In this document: positions 52,324-60,062 of the stretch, in pieces
How positions within the stretch are numbered: position 1 is the first letter of the stretch
How the letters are laid out: each line of letters begins with the position of its first letter
NCBI RefSeq assembly: GCF_029051685.1
Contig: NZ_JAACFT010000003.1
Location: 124,001 to 188,000, forward strand
Direction: 5' to 3'
Origin: Bradyrhizobium sp. CSA207
Lineage (GTDB): Bacteria; Pseudomonadota; Alphaproteobacteria; Rhizobiales; Xanthobacteraceae
Length of the DNA stretch: 64,000 nucleotides
Position numbers and translations under genes: made by a program
Notes under the pieces: model-generated
What the model was told of the DNA's origin: nothing
Database searches by the model: none
Seen by the model: the letters and a program-made list of their open reading frames with translations, nothing else

Positions 52324-52418
52324 ATGCCCCGCGAAAGCGGGGCATCCAGTACGTCGCGGCTTGTCAGTAGACAATGACCGCCTCTGGAATACTGGGTCGC
52401 CCGGTCGAGCCAGGCGAC
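52324..52418. repeat. Paired-hairpin intergenic repeat (copy B)
   Basis: A 9-bp stem with GAAA loop (52324-52345), then CCAGTA, a spacer, TACTGG, and a second 9-bp stem (arms 52396-52404 and 52410-52418, one mismatch). This is the architecture of 13943-14036 with altered but still paired arm bases, which supports selection on structure. Confidence 0.65.
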
Positions 52419-52440
52419 GACTCCTAGTGATGGCTGACCT

Positions 52441-52842
52441 TCACACCGCCACCGCACCCTCGCTCTTCCGCAATCCCACATATTGCAGCTCGGCGAACAC
52501 ACCCGTCGCGATCGCCTGCGCCACAACCATGAGTTCGCCGGAAAGATTCGGCGACACCGCGTCCGAGAACAGCAGCGCGATGCTTCCGACGGTCCAGGCG
52601 GCGTTGCCGATCACGACCAGCAGGACAAGCGGCTTCGGCACCGCTGTGCGCGAGGCGAGCCAGCCGACCAGCGCGGTGTAGGCGACCAGGAACAGGCCGG
52701 TTTCGCGCAGCAGCGCTTCAGGCAGGTTGAAGAGCGCCGCAAACGCGCTCGCACCGAAGGTGAAGCCAAGGGCGGCGACGCCGCTGAAGATGGCGTCGGC
52801 GAGCAGCGCGCGGCGCAGGAAGATGGATGCATTAATCATCAT
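52441..52842 (-). CDS. Four-helix membrane protein, hypothetical
   Basis: A 133-residue protein with four hydrophobic helices (ADAIFSGVAALGFTFGASAFAALF, LFLVAYTALVGWLA, PLVLLVVIGNAAWTVGSIALLF, ELMVVAQAIATGVFAELQYVG). Its type is common among small integral membrane proteins of rhizobia. No function is known to me. It lies 39 bases downstream of the small gene at 52882 on the same strand, so the two may form an operon. Confidence 0.65.
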   Translation of the reverse strand: MMINASIFLRRALLADAIFSGVAALGFTFGASAFAALFNLPEALLRETGLFLVAYTALVGWLASRTAVPKPLVLLVVIGNAAWTVGSIALLFSDAVSPNLSGELMVVAQAIATGVFAELQYVGLRKSEGAVAV

Positions 52843-52881
52843 GGTCTCCTCTCATGGTTTGGGGTGGGCTTGGGGTGGAAC

Positions 52882-53112
52882 TCAGTGCTGTCCGCGCCAC
52901 CAGGCTCGGACGAGAGCGGCGAGGCGGAAGGGACAGAGGCACTTGCAAACGCCATGTTCGAAGGCGACGACCTGCGCGACGACATAGTCGCCGGTCGAAT
53001 GCACCAGCGGCTCGGGCATGTTGAGGCCGCGCGCGAGCATGCGGGTTGCGAACGTTGTGGCCCAGGGCTCGATGTGGTCTGCAAGGGTGCGGTAGAGCAG
53101 CAGCGCAATCAT
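52882..53112 (-). CDS. Small hypothetical protein with conserved cysteines
   Basis: A 76-residue protein (MIALLLYRTLADHIEPWATT...) with FEHGVCKCLCPFRLAALVRAWW near the C-terminus, where CxCxC could bind metal or be a redox site. AGGAG lies six bases before the ATG at 53112, favouring it over ATG 53118. No family was recognised. It is divergent from the XRE regulator. Confidence 0.5.
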   Translation of the reverse strand: MIALLLYRTLADHIEPWATTFATRMLARGLNMPEPLVHSTGDYVVAQVVAFEHGVCKCLCPFRLAALVRAWWRGQH

Positions 53113-53212
53113 GGTCATCTCCTGTGCCAGGGAAGATGCGCTGGCCGGAGGCTCAATTCGATTACTTCGGAGGTAATGGATGGGGTGAAATCCGCATGCT
53201 AGGTTTTCGACC

Positions 53213-54034
53213 ATGAACGCACATGCATCCACGGCCCGGACCGAACGCAGCCAGCCGATCCATATCGGCGATCATTTGCGCGAATGGCGGCAGCGCCGCC
53301 GCATGAGCCAGCTCGATCTCGCGGGCGAGGCCGAAATCTCCTCCCGGCATTTGAGCTTCGTCGAGACCGGCCGCGCCGCGCCCTCGCGCGAGATGGTGCT
53401 GAAGCTCGCCGAGCGTCTCAACGTGCCCTTGCGCGAACGCAACGTGCTGCTGGTCGCCGCCGGCTACGCGCCGGCTTTCCCGCAGCGTCCGCTGGAGGAT
53501 CCCGCCTTGAAATCAGCCCGCCAGGCGATCGACCTCGTTCTCAAGGCGCATGAGCCCAATCCGGCGCTCGCGGTGGACCGGCAATGGAATCTCGTATCCG
53601 CCAACCGCATGGTGGCGCCGCTGCTCGAGGGCATTCCGCAGCGGCTGCTCGGCCAGCCCTTCAACGTGCTGCGGCTTGCCTTTCATCCCGAGGCGCTGGC
53701 GCCGCGCACGGTCAATCTCGCGGAGTGGTGCGGACATCTTTTGGAGCGATTGCATCGGCAATGCGAGGCGACGGCCGACCCGGAGCTGATCAAGCTCTAC
53801 AACGATCTCAAGAGCTATCCGATTCCGGCGCGGTCGGGACCTTTGTCGAGCGACAACGTCGCGATCCCTTTCAAGCTCCGCCATCAGGGGGAGATTCTCA
53901 GTTTCTTCTCGACCACCATGGTGTTCGGCACGCCGGTCGACATCACCCTGTCGGAGCTGGCGCTGGAGACGTTCTTTCCGGCCGACGAGCGCACCGCCGA
54001 GCGGCTGAAGCAGATGGCGGCAAAAATGGGCTAG
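53213..54034 (+). CDS. XRE-family regulator with MmyB-like ligand domain
   Basis: The 273-residue protein has an N-terminal helix-turn-helix (GDHLREWRQRRRMSQLDLAGEAEISSRHLSFVETGRAAPSREMVLKLAERLNVP). A MmyB-like domain follows (ALAVDRQWNLVSANRMVAPLLEG, NVLRLAFHP), a PAS-type fold that binds small ligands such as fatty acids. It is the divergent neighbour of the two small membrane/cysteine genes and 69 bases upstream of the dsbA-like gene, any of which may be targets. Confidence 0.88.
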   Translation: MNAHASTARTERSQPIHIGDHLREWRQRRRMSQLDLAGEAEISSRHLSFVETGRAAPSREMVLKLAERLNVPLRERNVLLVAAGYAPAFPQRPLEDPALKSARQAIDLVLKAHEPNPALAVDRQWNLVSANRMVAPLLEGIPQRLLGQPFNVLRLAFHPEALAPRTVNLAEWCGHLLERLHRQCEATADPELIKLYNDLKSYPIPARSGPLSSDNVAIPFKLRHQGEILSFFSTTMVFGTPVDITLSELALETFFPADERTAERLKQMAAKMG

Positions 54035-54103
54035 CGCTCTTGCCTCGGGGCGCCCTGGACTTATCTTGCGGGGAACCCGCATCGCCCGAAGGAGGCGCCT
54101 GAT

Positions 54104-54769
54104 ATGAGCACGCTGAAACCGCTCCAGATCGACGTCGTCTCCGACGTGGTGTGCCCCTGGTGCTACATCGGCAAGCACCGGATCGAGAGCGCGCTCGCGC
54201 TCGCGCCCGACGTTCCGGTCAAGCTCAACTTCCGTCCCTTCTTCCTCAATCCCTGGGTTCCGCGCGAGGGCATCAGCCGCGAGGACTATCTCACCAAGAA
54301 GTTCGGCTCGGTCGAGGCCTATAAGGGCATTGCCGGCCGCGTCGTCGCAGCCGCGGGCGAGGAAGGCCTCGTCTACCGGCCCGAGTTGGTCGCACGCCAG
54401 CCCAATACGACCGACTGCCACCGCCTGATCCTCTGGGCGGAAGCGATCGGCAAGGCGCCCGAGATGAAGCAACGTTTGATGGAGCTCTATTTCCGCGACG
54501 GCGGCGATCTCACCGACGTGAATGTGCTGGTGCAGGCGGCGGCCGATATCGGGCTCGATGCAGACGACGTGCGCCGCCGCCTTGCCACCGACGAGGACGT
54601 CGCGCGCGTCTCGGGCGATGCGCAGGAGGCAGCGGAGAAGGGCATCTCCGGCGTGCCGACCTACGTCTTCGCGCAGAAGTACGCCGTCTCAGGCGCTCAG
54701 GACCCGAACATGCTCGCGCGTGCCATTCGCGAAGTGTCGGCGGAGATCAATGCGCAGGCGGCGGAGTAG
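54104..54769 (+). CDS. DsbA-family oxidoreductase, FrnE-like
   Basis: The 221-residue protein has a thioredoxin fold with active site C17-P-W-C20 (SDVVCPWCYIGKHRI) and the cis-proline loop GISGVPTYVF near the C-terminus. It has a helical insert typical of FrnE/HCCA-isomerase-like proteins. No signal peptide, so it acts in the cytoplasm, probably in thiol-disulfide or glutathione chemistry. GGAGG precedes the ATG. Confidence 0.9.
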   Translation: MSTLKPLQIDVVSDVVCPWCYIGKHRIESALALAPDVPVKLNFRPFFLNPWVPREGISREDYLTKKFGSVEAYKGIAGRVVAAAGEEGLVYRPELVARQPNTTDCHRLILWAEAIGKAPEMKQRLMELYFRDGGDLTDVNVLVQAAADIGLDADDVRRRLATDEDVARVSGDAQEAAEKGISGVPTYVFAQKYAVSGAQDPNMLARAIREVSAEINAQAAE

Positions 54770-54776
54770 TTCGCTT

Positions 54777-55946
54777 TTATTTGCGCAGCAGGTGGATGAC
54801 GCGCCGCGCTGTTTCGTACGCGAAGCCGTGCGCGATCAACGCCGCGTGAATCACGGCCACCATTGGATCGTTCCGCTTCAGCGGAATCAGCGCGTCGCCG
54901 ATCGCCAAGCGCCCGCGCCAGATCGGGTTGATCATGGGATGATCGGCGCTTGCGGTGGAATCTGCGCTGGCGATTGACGGATCGGCGCAGAGATGGCGGG
55001 TGAGCTCGAGCGTGAGCTGCACGCCCGGCGAATATTTTGCGAAGCGCTCGTCGATGCCGAGCTTGAAGAAGAAGGCGCGGTCCTGATGCCGCAGCACGAT
55101 GCCGGCGGCAACCGGCGTCGTGCCGGCACGCAGCGTGACGATCTCGCATTGCGCGGTCTCCGCCAGCGCCGGCACGGCGCGGCGGATGAAGGTCGCATCG
55201 CCGGCATTCTGGAGTAGCGCGGTGCCGCGCTTGCCTTTCCAGCCGCTGGCTTCGAGCTGCAGGAATGTTTCGAGCGCGGGCCCGATCTCGTCCGGCCGGC
55301 GCGCAATGTCGAACACGATTGGTCCGTGCTCCTCCAGGCGATGGCGCTGGCGGCGCAGCTCCTTGAGCTTCTTGGCGCCAAGCGCCTCGCGCAACAGCAC
55401 GTCGCCGTCCTGCGTCGCATCGAGACTGGCGCGAATGTAGGAGCTGAGAATGCGCGGCTTCAATCCGGTTCGGCCGAGCACCTCGCGGAGCGACATCATC
55501 GCCGCGCCGTCGAGTGCGACGTCGCGCAGGATCAGCGCGTGTGCGCCGGCCTCGCGCGCCTGCTGCAATAGTCGTGTTGCAGCTTCAGTCGTAGCGTCGC
55601 GGTCGATCAGCGGACTGCACAGCGTGCCATAGGGATGCGCGCTCGCCAGCGCGGGCAGGGGGATCTTCCAGGCACGCCAGAGTGAGATGGCCGGCATCAG
55701 GCCGATCAGCCGCTTCGAAGAGCTGTCGAACGCGGGGAGCGCCGAGGCCTTGGTGCGGTCGCGCGCGGTTGCGCTGACGGCGAGTTCCCAACCGGGCAGG
55801 TAATAGCCGTTCGGCTCAATCGCCCGCTGCGCGAGCGCGCGCCACTGGCCGGGTTCGATCGCCGTGAGCGGGACGAGCGCGCGCGTCGTCGCGGCGCCCT
55901 CTGCCGATGCCGGATTGATCGCAGCCTGGTGCGCGATGTCGACCAC
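54777..55946 (-). CDS. GNAT-fold (BioF2/CelD-like) acyltransferase
   Basis: The 389-residue protein has a double GNAT-like arrangement. The C-terminal part carries LRRQRHRLEEHGPIVFDIARRP, FLQLEASGWKGKRGTALL, and VAAGIVLRHQDRAFFFKLGIDERFAKYSPGVQLTLEL, the Acetyltransf_6 pattern seen in CelD/BcsL and exopolysaccharide-linked proteins. The transferred group and acceptor are unknown. It converges on the dsbA-like gene with seven bases between the stops. Confidence 0.75.
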   Translation of the reverse strand: MVDIAHQAAINPASAEGAATTRALVPLTAIEPGQWRALAQRAIEPNGYYLPGWELAVSATARDRTKASALPAFDSSSKRLIGLMPAISLWRAWKIPLPALASAHPYGTLCSPLIDRDATTEAATRLLQQAREAGAHALILRDVALDGAAMMSLREVLGRTGLKPRILSSYIRASLDATQDGDVLLREALGAKKLKELRRQRHRLEEHGPIVFDIARRPDEIGPALETFLQLEASGWKGKRGTALLQNAGDATFIRRAVPALAETAQCEIVTLRAGTTPVAAGIVLRHQDRAFFFKLGIDERFAKYSPGVQLTLELTRHLCADPSIASADSTASADHPMINPIWRGRLAIGDALIPLKRNDPMVAVIHAALIAHGFAYETARRVIHLLRK

Positions 55947-56069
55947 GTCCCGTCGTCCCCGTTCACGCGGGCAAAATCCGCGCTACGCGGCCATGCTTAG
56001 CGCAAAGATTGGAAAATACGGTTGGCCCGCCGCTTCAATTCTAGCGGTAGTATTAACGTTGCGTTGAGC

Positions 56070-56091
56070 ATCCGGCGGCACGCCGCCGGAT
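56070..56091. terminator. Perfect inverted repeat after ccoG
   Basis: ATCCGGCGGC / GCCGCCGGAT with two bases between arms lies eight bases after the ccoG stop (on the minus strand). It could be a terminator hairpin, but no T-run follows it on that strand. Confidence 0.4.
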
Positions 56092-56098
56092 AAGGGCG

Positions 56099-57538
56099 CT
56101 ATCGGTCGGCCGGGACGAAATGGTCGCGGGCGCTGGCGCTTTCGCCGCTGGCGACATCAGTGATCCTGATCGCGATATCAGCCGCGTTCGGCGGCAGATG
56201 GGCGGGACCGACCTGCACCGATACCCTGACCTCGCGGGTCTGATCCTGTCCGACCTCGACGACCGGCTTGCGACCTGGCTCAGACTCGATGCCGGCGACG
56301 TGAACGGCCGCGCCCGGCAGGCCCGAGACCTCCAGCGTGAATGATCGCTGCACGCCCTTGTTGAGGAGCCGCACGGTGTAGTCGTTGCGGATCCCGCCGT
56401 CCGAGAGCTGCACGAACAGCGGATTGCGCTCGTGCAGCACGTTGACGTCCATCGTGCCGCGCGTGGCAAGCGCATAGAGCATGATGCTGCCGACGATCGC
56501 AATCGCGGCGGCATAGACGAGGGTGCGGGCGCGGATGATACGGTAGACCGGCGCCTTGCCTTCGCGGCGCCGCTGCATGTTGATGTCGGTGTCGTAGCCG
56601 ATCAGCCCGGCGGGCCGGCCGATCTCGCGCATGACATTGTCGCAGGCATCGATGCAAAGGCCGCACTGGATGCAGCCGAGCTGGATGCCGTGGCGGATGT
56701 CGACGCCGGTCGGACAGACATTGATGCATTGGTGGCAATCGACGCAGTCGCCGGCGACGTCGCCATGAGTGCGGGCGAGTTCCGCTTTCTTCACCGACAT
56801 GCGCGGTTCACCGCGATCGCGCCGGTAGGTGACGTTGAGTGCCCATTCGTCGGTGAGCGCCGCCTGGATGCGCGGCCACGGGCACATGTAGATGCACATC
56901 TGCTCGCGGGCGTGACCGGCAAAGACGTAGGTGGTGGCGGTCAGGATGCCGATCCAGAGATAGGCGGCGAAAGGCGCCTGGAAGGTCGCAAGGTCCTTCA
57001 CCAAAGTCGGCGCGTCGGCGAAATAGAGCACCCAGGCGCCGCCGGTCCACCAGGCGATCATGATCCAGAGGAAATGCTTCAGTGCGGCCTTCCTGACACC
57101 GTCGAAGGTCCAGCCGCGTTTGTCTCCGAGCATGCGTTCGCGCCGGTCGCCTTCCACCCAGCGCTCGACGGCGTAGAAAAGGTCGGTCCACACCGTCTGC
57201 GGGCACATGTAGCCGCACCATAGCCGGCCCGCGACGGCGTTCATCAGGAACAGCATCATGGCCGCGATGATCAAGAGACCGGTGAAGTAGTAGACCTCCT
57301 GCGGCCACAGCTCGATGAAGAAGAAATAGAAACGGCGATGGGGGAAGTCGATCAGCACGGCCTGGCTCGGCAGGCCGGCGCCGCGATTCCAGCGCACGAA
57401 CGGCAGCAAATAGTAGGTGCCGAGCGTGATACAGAGAATCGCCCATTTGATGCGGCGGAACTGCCCGCTCACCGACTGCGGATAGACCTTCCTGCGCTTC
57501 TCGTAGAGAGGCCCTTCGATGAAGGTGTCGTCGGTCAT
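56099..57538 (-). CDS. ccoG: Cytochrome c oxidase accessory protein CcoG (FixG/RdxA)
   Basis: CcoG is a membrane iron-sulfur protein, reported as a cupric reductase supporting cbb3 oxidase assembly. The 479 residues have several membrane helices and NAVAGRLWCGYMCPQTVWTDLF. A bacterial ferredoxin pair follows (CVDCHQCINVCPTG and CIQCGLCIDACDNVM), then a periplasmic immunoglobulin-like C-terminal domain (PLFVQLSDGGIRNDYTVRLLNK). No ccoNOQP is nearby. Instead it is the last gene behind SQR-like, trxC and DUF2892, an unusual context pointing to thiol/sulfide stress. Confidence 0.93.
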   Translation of the reverse strand: MTDDTFIEGPLYEKRRKVYPQSVSGQFRRIKWAILCITLGTYYLLPFVRWNRGAGLPSQAVLIDFPHRRFYFFFIELWPQEVYYFTGLLIIAAMMLFLMNAVAGRLWCGYMCPQTVWTDLFYAVERWVEGDRRERMLGDKRGWTFDGVRKAALKHFLWIMIAWWTGGAWVLYFADAPTLVKDLATFQAPFAAYLWIGILTATTYVFAGHAREQMCIYMCPWPRIQAALTDEWALNVTYRRDRGEPRMSVKKAELARTHGDVAGDCVDCHQCINVCPTGVDIRHGIQLGCIQCGLCIDACDNVMREIGRPAGLIGYDTDINMQRRREGKAPVYRIIRARTLVYAAAIAIVGSIMLYALATRGTMDVNVLHERNPLFVQLSDGGIRNDYTVRLLNKGVQRSFTLEVSGLPGAAVHVAGIESEPGRKPVVEVGQDQTREVRVSVQVGPAHLPPNAADIAIRITDVASGESASARDHFVPADR

Positions 57539-57575
57539 GGCAAATTCCCCCGCACTAAAGCTTACGTTTGCATGC

Positions 57576-57779
57576 TCACGAGAACGCGCAGCCGCCGCGC
57601 AGTCCGAGCTTCTTGAACACGATCGCGGCCGGGCAGAAGCCGGTAAACGAGGCCTGCATCATGTTCAGCCCGGCGAAGGCCGTCAGCAGATACCAGTAGG
57701 CGTTGACGTAAGTACCGAGCGCCAGACCGAGCAGGACGACGAAGCCTGCGAAGGCAAGGACAGCTTTATCGACATTCAT
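57576..57779 (-). CDS. DUF2892 / YgaP-type small membrane protein
   Basis: A 67-residue protein with two membrane helices (AVLAFAGFVVLLGLALGTYV and WYLLTAFAGLNMMQASFTGFCPAAIV). The closing FCPAAIVFKKLGLRGGC is typical of DUF2892 proteins that accompany rhodanese and sulfide genes. It lies 37 bases before ccoG and 29 after trxC in the same strand and operon. Confidence 0.85.
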   Translation of the reverse strand: MNVDKAVLAFAGFVVLLGLALGTYVNAYWYLLTAFAGLNMMQASFTGFCPAAIVFKKLGLRGGCAFS

Positions 57780-57808
57780 GATTTACTCCTCTTGAAGATG
57801 CGGTGACG

Positions 57809-58252
57809 TTACGATTGGTTGAGGCTCGTTTCGGTCCAGGCCACGATGCTGCGCGCGTCCATTGCGCCTGCATGGCGGGCGATCTCGCGGCCGCCGCGCA
57901 TCAGCAGCAAGGTCGGGATACCCGAGATGTTGAGATGCGACGACAAAGCGGGCGCCTTGTCCGAGTTGAGCTTCAGGAGCCGGACTTTCGGCTCCAGCTT
58001 GTGCGCCGCGCGCTCGAACATCGGCGCCATGGCGCGGCAAGGTGCGCACCAGGGCGCCCAGACGTCGACCAGCACGGGGATGTCGCTATTGGCGACATGG
58101 CGGCCAAAGGCTTCCTCGTCGACCTCGACGGGATGGCCGGTGAACATCGGCTGGTGACAGGCGCCGCAGCGCGCAGCTTCCGGCGCGCGCTCGGCCGGCA
58201 GGCGGTTGGTCCGCCCGCAATGACCGCAGACGATCTGGTGTGTCGCGTTCAT
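57809..58252 (-). CDS. trxC: Thioredoxin TrxC (zinc-containing thioredoxin 2)
   Basis: The 147-residue thioredoxin has an N-terminal zinc ribbon (C9, C12, C29, C32) and the redox site W-C69-A-P-C72. The usual thioredoxin site is WCGPC, so Gly is replaced by Ala. The cis-proline loop GIPTLLLM is present. It reduces protein disulfides or persulfides in the cytoplasm. Its ATG overlaps the stop of the SQR-like gene (ATGA). Confidence 0.92.
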   Translation of the reverse strand: MNATHQIVCGHCGRTNRLPAERAPEAARCGACHQPMFTGHPVEVDEEAFGRHVANSDIPVLVDVWAPWCAPCRAMAPMFERAAHKLEPKVRLLKLNSDKAPALSSHLNISGIPTLLLMRGGREIARHAGAMDARSIVAWTETSLNQS

Positions 58253-59535
58253 GTGCCCGTCCGAACCTCCTTGATCTTGGCGATGTTCAGCTTGTCGAGC
58301 AAAAAGCGCTCATAGAACGGCGCGCTCTCGCCGCGTCGCATCTTGCGCAGGAAGTACTTTTCGAAGGCAACTTTGGCGTAGTGAACCCACTCGCCTTTGG
58401 ACGACCAGTTGACGTTGCGCGGCGGAATCTGCGGTTGTGCCAGGAAGGCGACGCCGGAATCGCCAAAGTCGGCCAAACAAATCGCGTTCCAGGTCGGTTG
58501 CGCCGTGGGTTCGTTGCCACGGAGCAGGGCGCCGACATTGATTGCAGTCGCGGTCACCATGGATTCGATCATGAAACCGGTCTTCGGCACGCCAACCGGC
58601 ACTGGTGTCGCCGCCACCGGCGGGATCGCAACGCAGACGCCGACTGCGAAGACGTTGGTGAAAGCGGGGTTGCGCTGGTACTTGTCGACGACGACGAAGC
58701 CGCGCGGGTTGGTCAACTTCTCGATGCCACGGACGGCCTCGACGCCGCGGAACGCCGGCAGCATCATCGAATAGGCGAACGGCAGTTCGTGCGTCTTACG
58801 CACCGCGCCGTCGTCGGCGAGTTCCTCAACGATCATCTTGCCGGCTTCGACGCCCTTGACGCGCGCGTTGGTGATCCACTTGATGTGCTTCTCGCGCATC
58901 TCGCTTTCGAGCAGGCCCTTGGTATCGCCGACGCCGTCGAGTCCGAGATGGCCGATATAGGGCTCGGAGGTGACGAAGATCATCGGCACCCGATCGCGCA
59001 GCTTACGCCGGCGCAGCTCCGTTTCCAGGATGAACAGAAATTCGTAGGCCGGGCCAAAGCAAGAGGCGCCCTGAACGGCGCCGATCACGACGGGGCCGGG
59101 ATTCGACGCGAGCGTATCGAAGGCGTCCCGCGCATGGGAGGCGTGGTCGACGTGGCAGATCGATTCGGTGTGGCCCTGCGGCCCGAGCCCCGGAATCTCG
59201 TCGAAGGCGAGTTCAGGTCCTGTCGCGATCACCAGAAAGTCGTAGTCGATGGATGTCCCGTCGCCGAGTTCGATCTTGTTATCGGTCGGATGAACGCGTT
59301 TCGCACCTTGCGTGAGCAAGCGAACGCCCTTGCGCTTCATGATGTCGGCGAGATCGATCTCGATCTCGCTGCGCTTGCGCCAACCGACTGCGACCCAGGG
59401 ATTTGAGGGGACAAAGTGATAGACCGCGCCCTGCGAGACCACGCTGAGGCGATCGTCCTTTCTCAACTGGGGCAGCAATTCATACGCCATCAACGTTCCG
59501 CTCAGCCCGGCTCCGAGTACGACAACTTCCGCCAT
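58249..59535 (-). CDS. Sulfide:quinone oxidoreductase-like FAD protein
   Basis: This 428-residue FAD/NAD(P)-type disulfide-oxidoreductase-fold protein has a dinucleotide site at the start (VVVLGAGLSGTLMAYEL) and a second block YDFLVIATGPELAFDEIPG. The SQR-like segment GAVQGASCFGPAYEFLFILE follows. Three cysteines in ESICHV, GASCFG and AVGVCVAI fit the redox cysteines of sulfide:quinone oxidoreductases. It would oxidise sulfide at the membrane and pass electrons to quinone. It heads the operon opposite the BigR-type repressor. Confidence 0.85.
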   Translation of the reverse strand: MAEVVVLGAGLSGTLMAYELLPQLRKDDRLSVVSQGAVYHFVPSNPWVAVGWRKRSEIEIDLADIMKRKGVRLLTQGAKRVHPTDNKIELGDGTSIDYDFLVIATGPELAFDEIPGLGPQGHTESICHVDHASHARDAFDTLASNPGPVVIGAVQGASCFGPAYEFLFILETELRRRKLRDRVPMIFVTSEPYIGHLGLDGVGDTKGLLESEMREKHIKWITNARVKGVEAGKMIVEELADDGAVRKTHELPFAYSMMLPAFRGVEAVRGIEKLTNPRGFVVVDKYQRNPAFTNVFAVGVCVAIPPVAATPVPVGVPKTGFMIESMVTATAINVGALLRGNEPTAQPTWNAICLADFGDSGVAFLAQPQIPPRNVNWSSKGEWVHYAKVAFEKYFLRKMRRGESAPFYERFLLDKLNIAKIKEVRTGT

Positions 59536-59606
59536 GGGTACCTCCGTTGAAAATTCGCTCCGCCGGTTCAGTCCCGGCCCTTCTATGCTTGACTATATAT
59601 TCGTAA

Positions 59607-59622
59607 TTGCGTATATACGCAA
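59607..59622. promoter_or_regulatory. Perfect 16-bp palindrome, likely BigR/SqrR-type operator
   Basis: TTGCGTATATACGCAA is its own reverse complement and lies between the SQR-like operon and the ArsR-type gene, two bases before that gene's ATG. An AT-rich stretch (GACTATATATTCG) precedes it. The position would repress both divergent transcription units. It is an inference from symmetry and context. Confidence 0.7.
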
Positions 59623-59624
59623 GT

Positions 59625-59945
59625 ATGAAAATAAATAGCGAAGTCATGGAGCGGGCGGCGGACCAGGCGAGCGAGTTGCTGAAGGCGCTCTCCAACCGGC
59701 ACCGGCTCCTGATCATCTGCCAGTTGATCGACGGCGAACGTTCGGTCGGCGAACTGGCCGAATTCCTGAGCCTGAGGGACTCCACCGTCTCCCAGCATCT
59801 TGCGCTCCTTCGCAAGGACGGCTTGGTGTTCGCACGGCGCGACGCGCAAACGATTTTCTACTCGATTGCGAGCGAACCGGCGCGCGAGATCCTGAAGACG
59901 CTCTATCAGGTGTTCTGTGCACCGAAGTCTACAAAGACGAGATGA
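59625..59945 (+). CDS. bigR: ArsR-family repressor, BigR/SqrR-like persulfide sensor
   Basis: The 106-residue protein has the ArsR winged helix (LLKALSNRHRLLIICQLIDGERSVGELAEFLSLRDSTVSQHLALLRKDGLVFARRDAQTIFYSI). Its only cysteines are C32 and C98 (YQVFC). These sit where BigR and SqrR carry their persulfide-sensing pair, so sulfide or persulfide should release it from DNA. It is divergent from the sulfide-oxidation operon and 120 bases before an RND adaptor. The ATG at 59625 excludes the operator that an upstream TTG would read through. Confidence 0.85.
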   Translation: MKINSEVMERAADQASELLKALSNRHRLLIICQLIDGERSVGELAEFLSLRDSTVSQHLALLRKDGLVFARRDAQTIFYSIASEPAREILKTLYQVFCAPKSTKTR

Positions 59946-60062
59946 GCTTATGCGCGCTTAAGCGGCGGCGCGTTGAGCAGGATCAACGCCCCGCCTGACA
60001 AAACCGATGAAATGACAAAGGGACACCGCATCGCGGTGTGACGGTTCCATGATCGAACGGAC

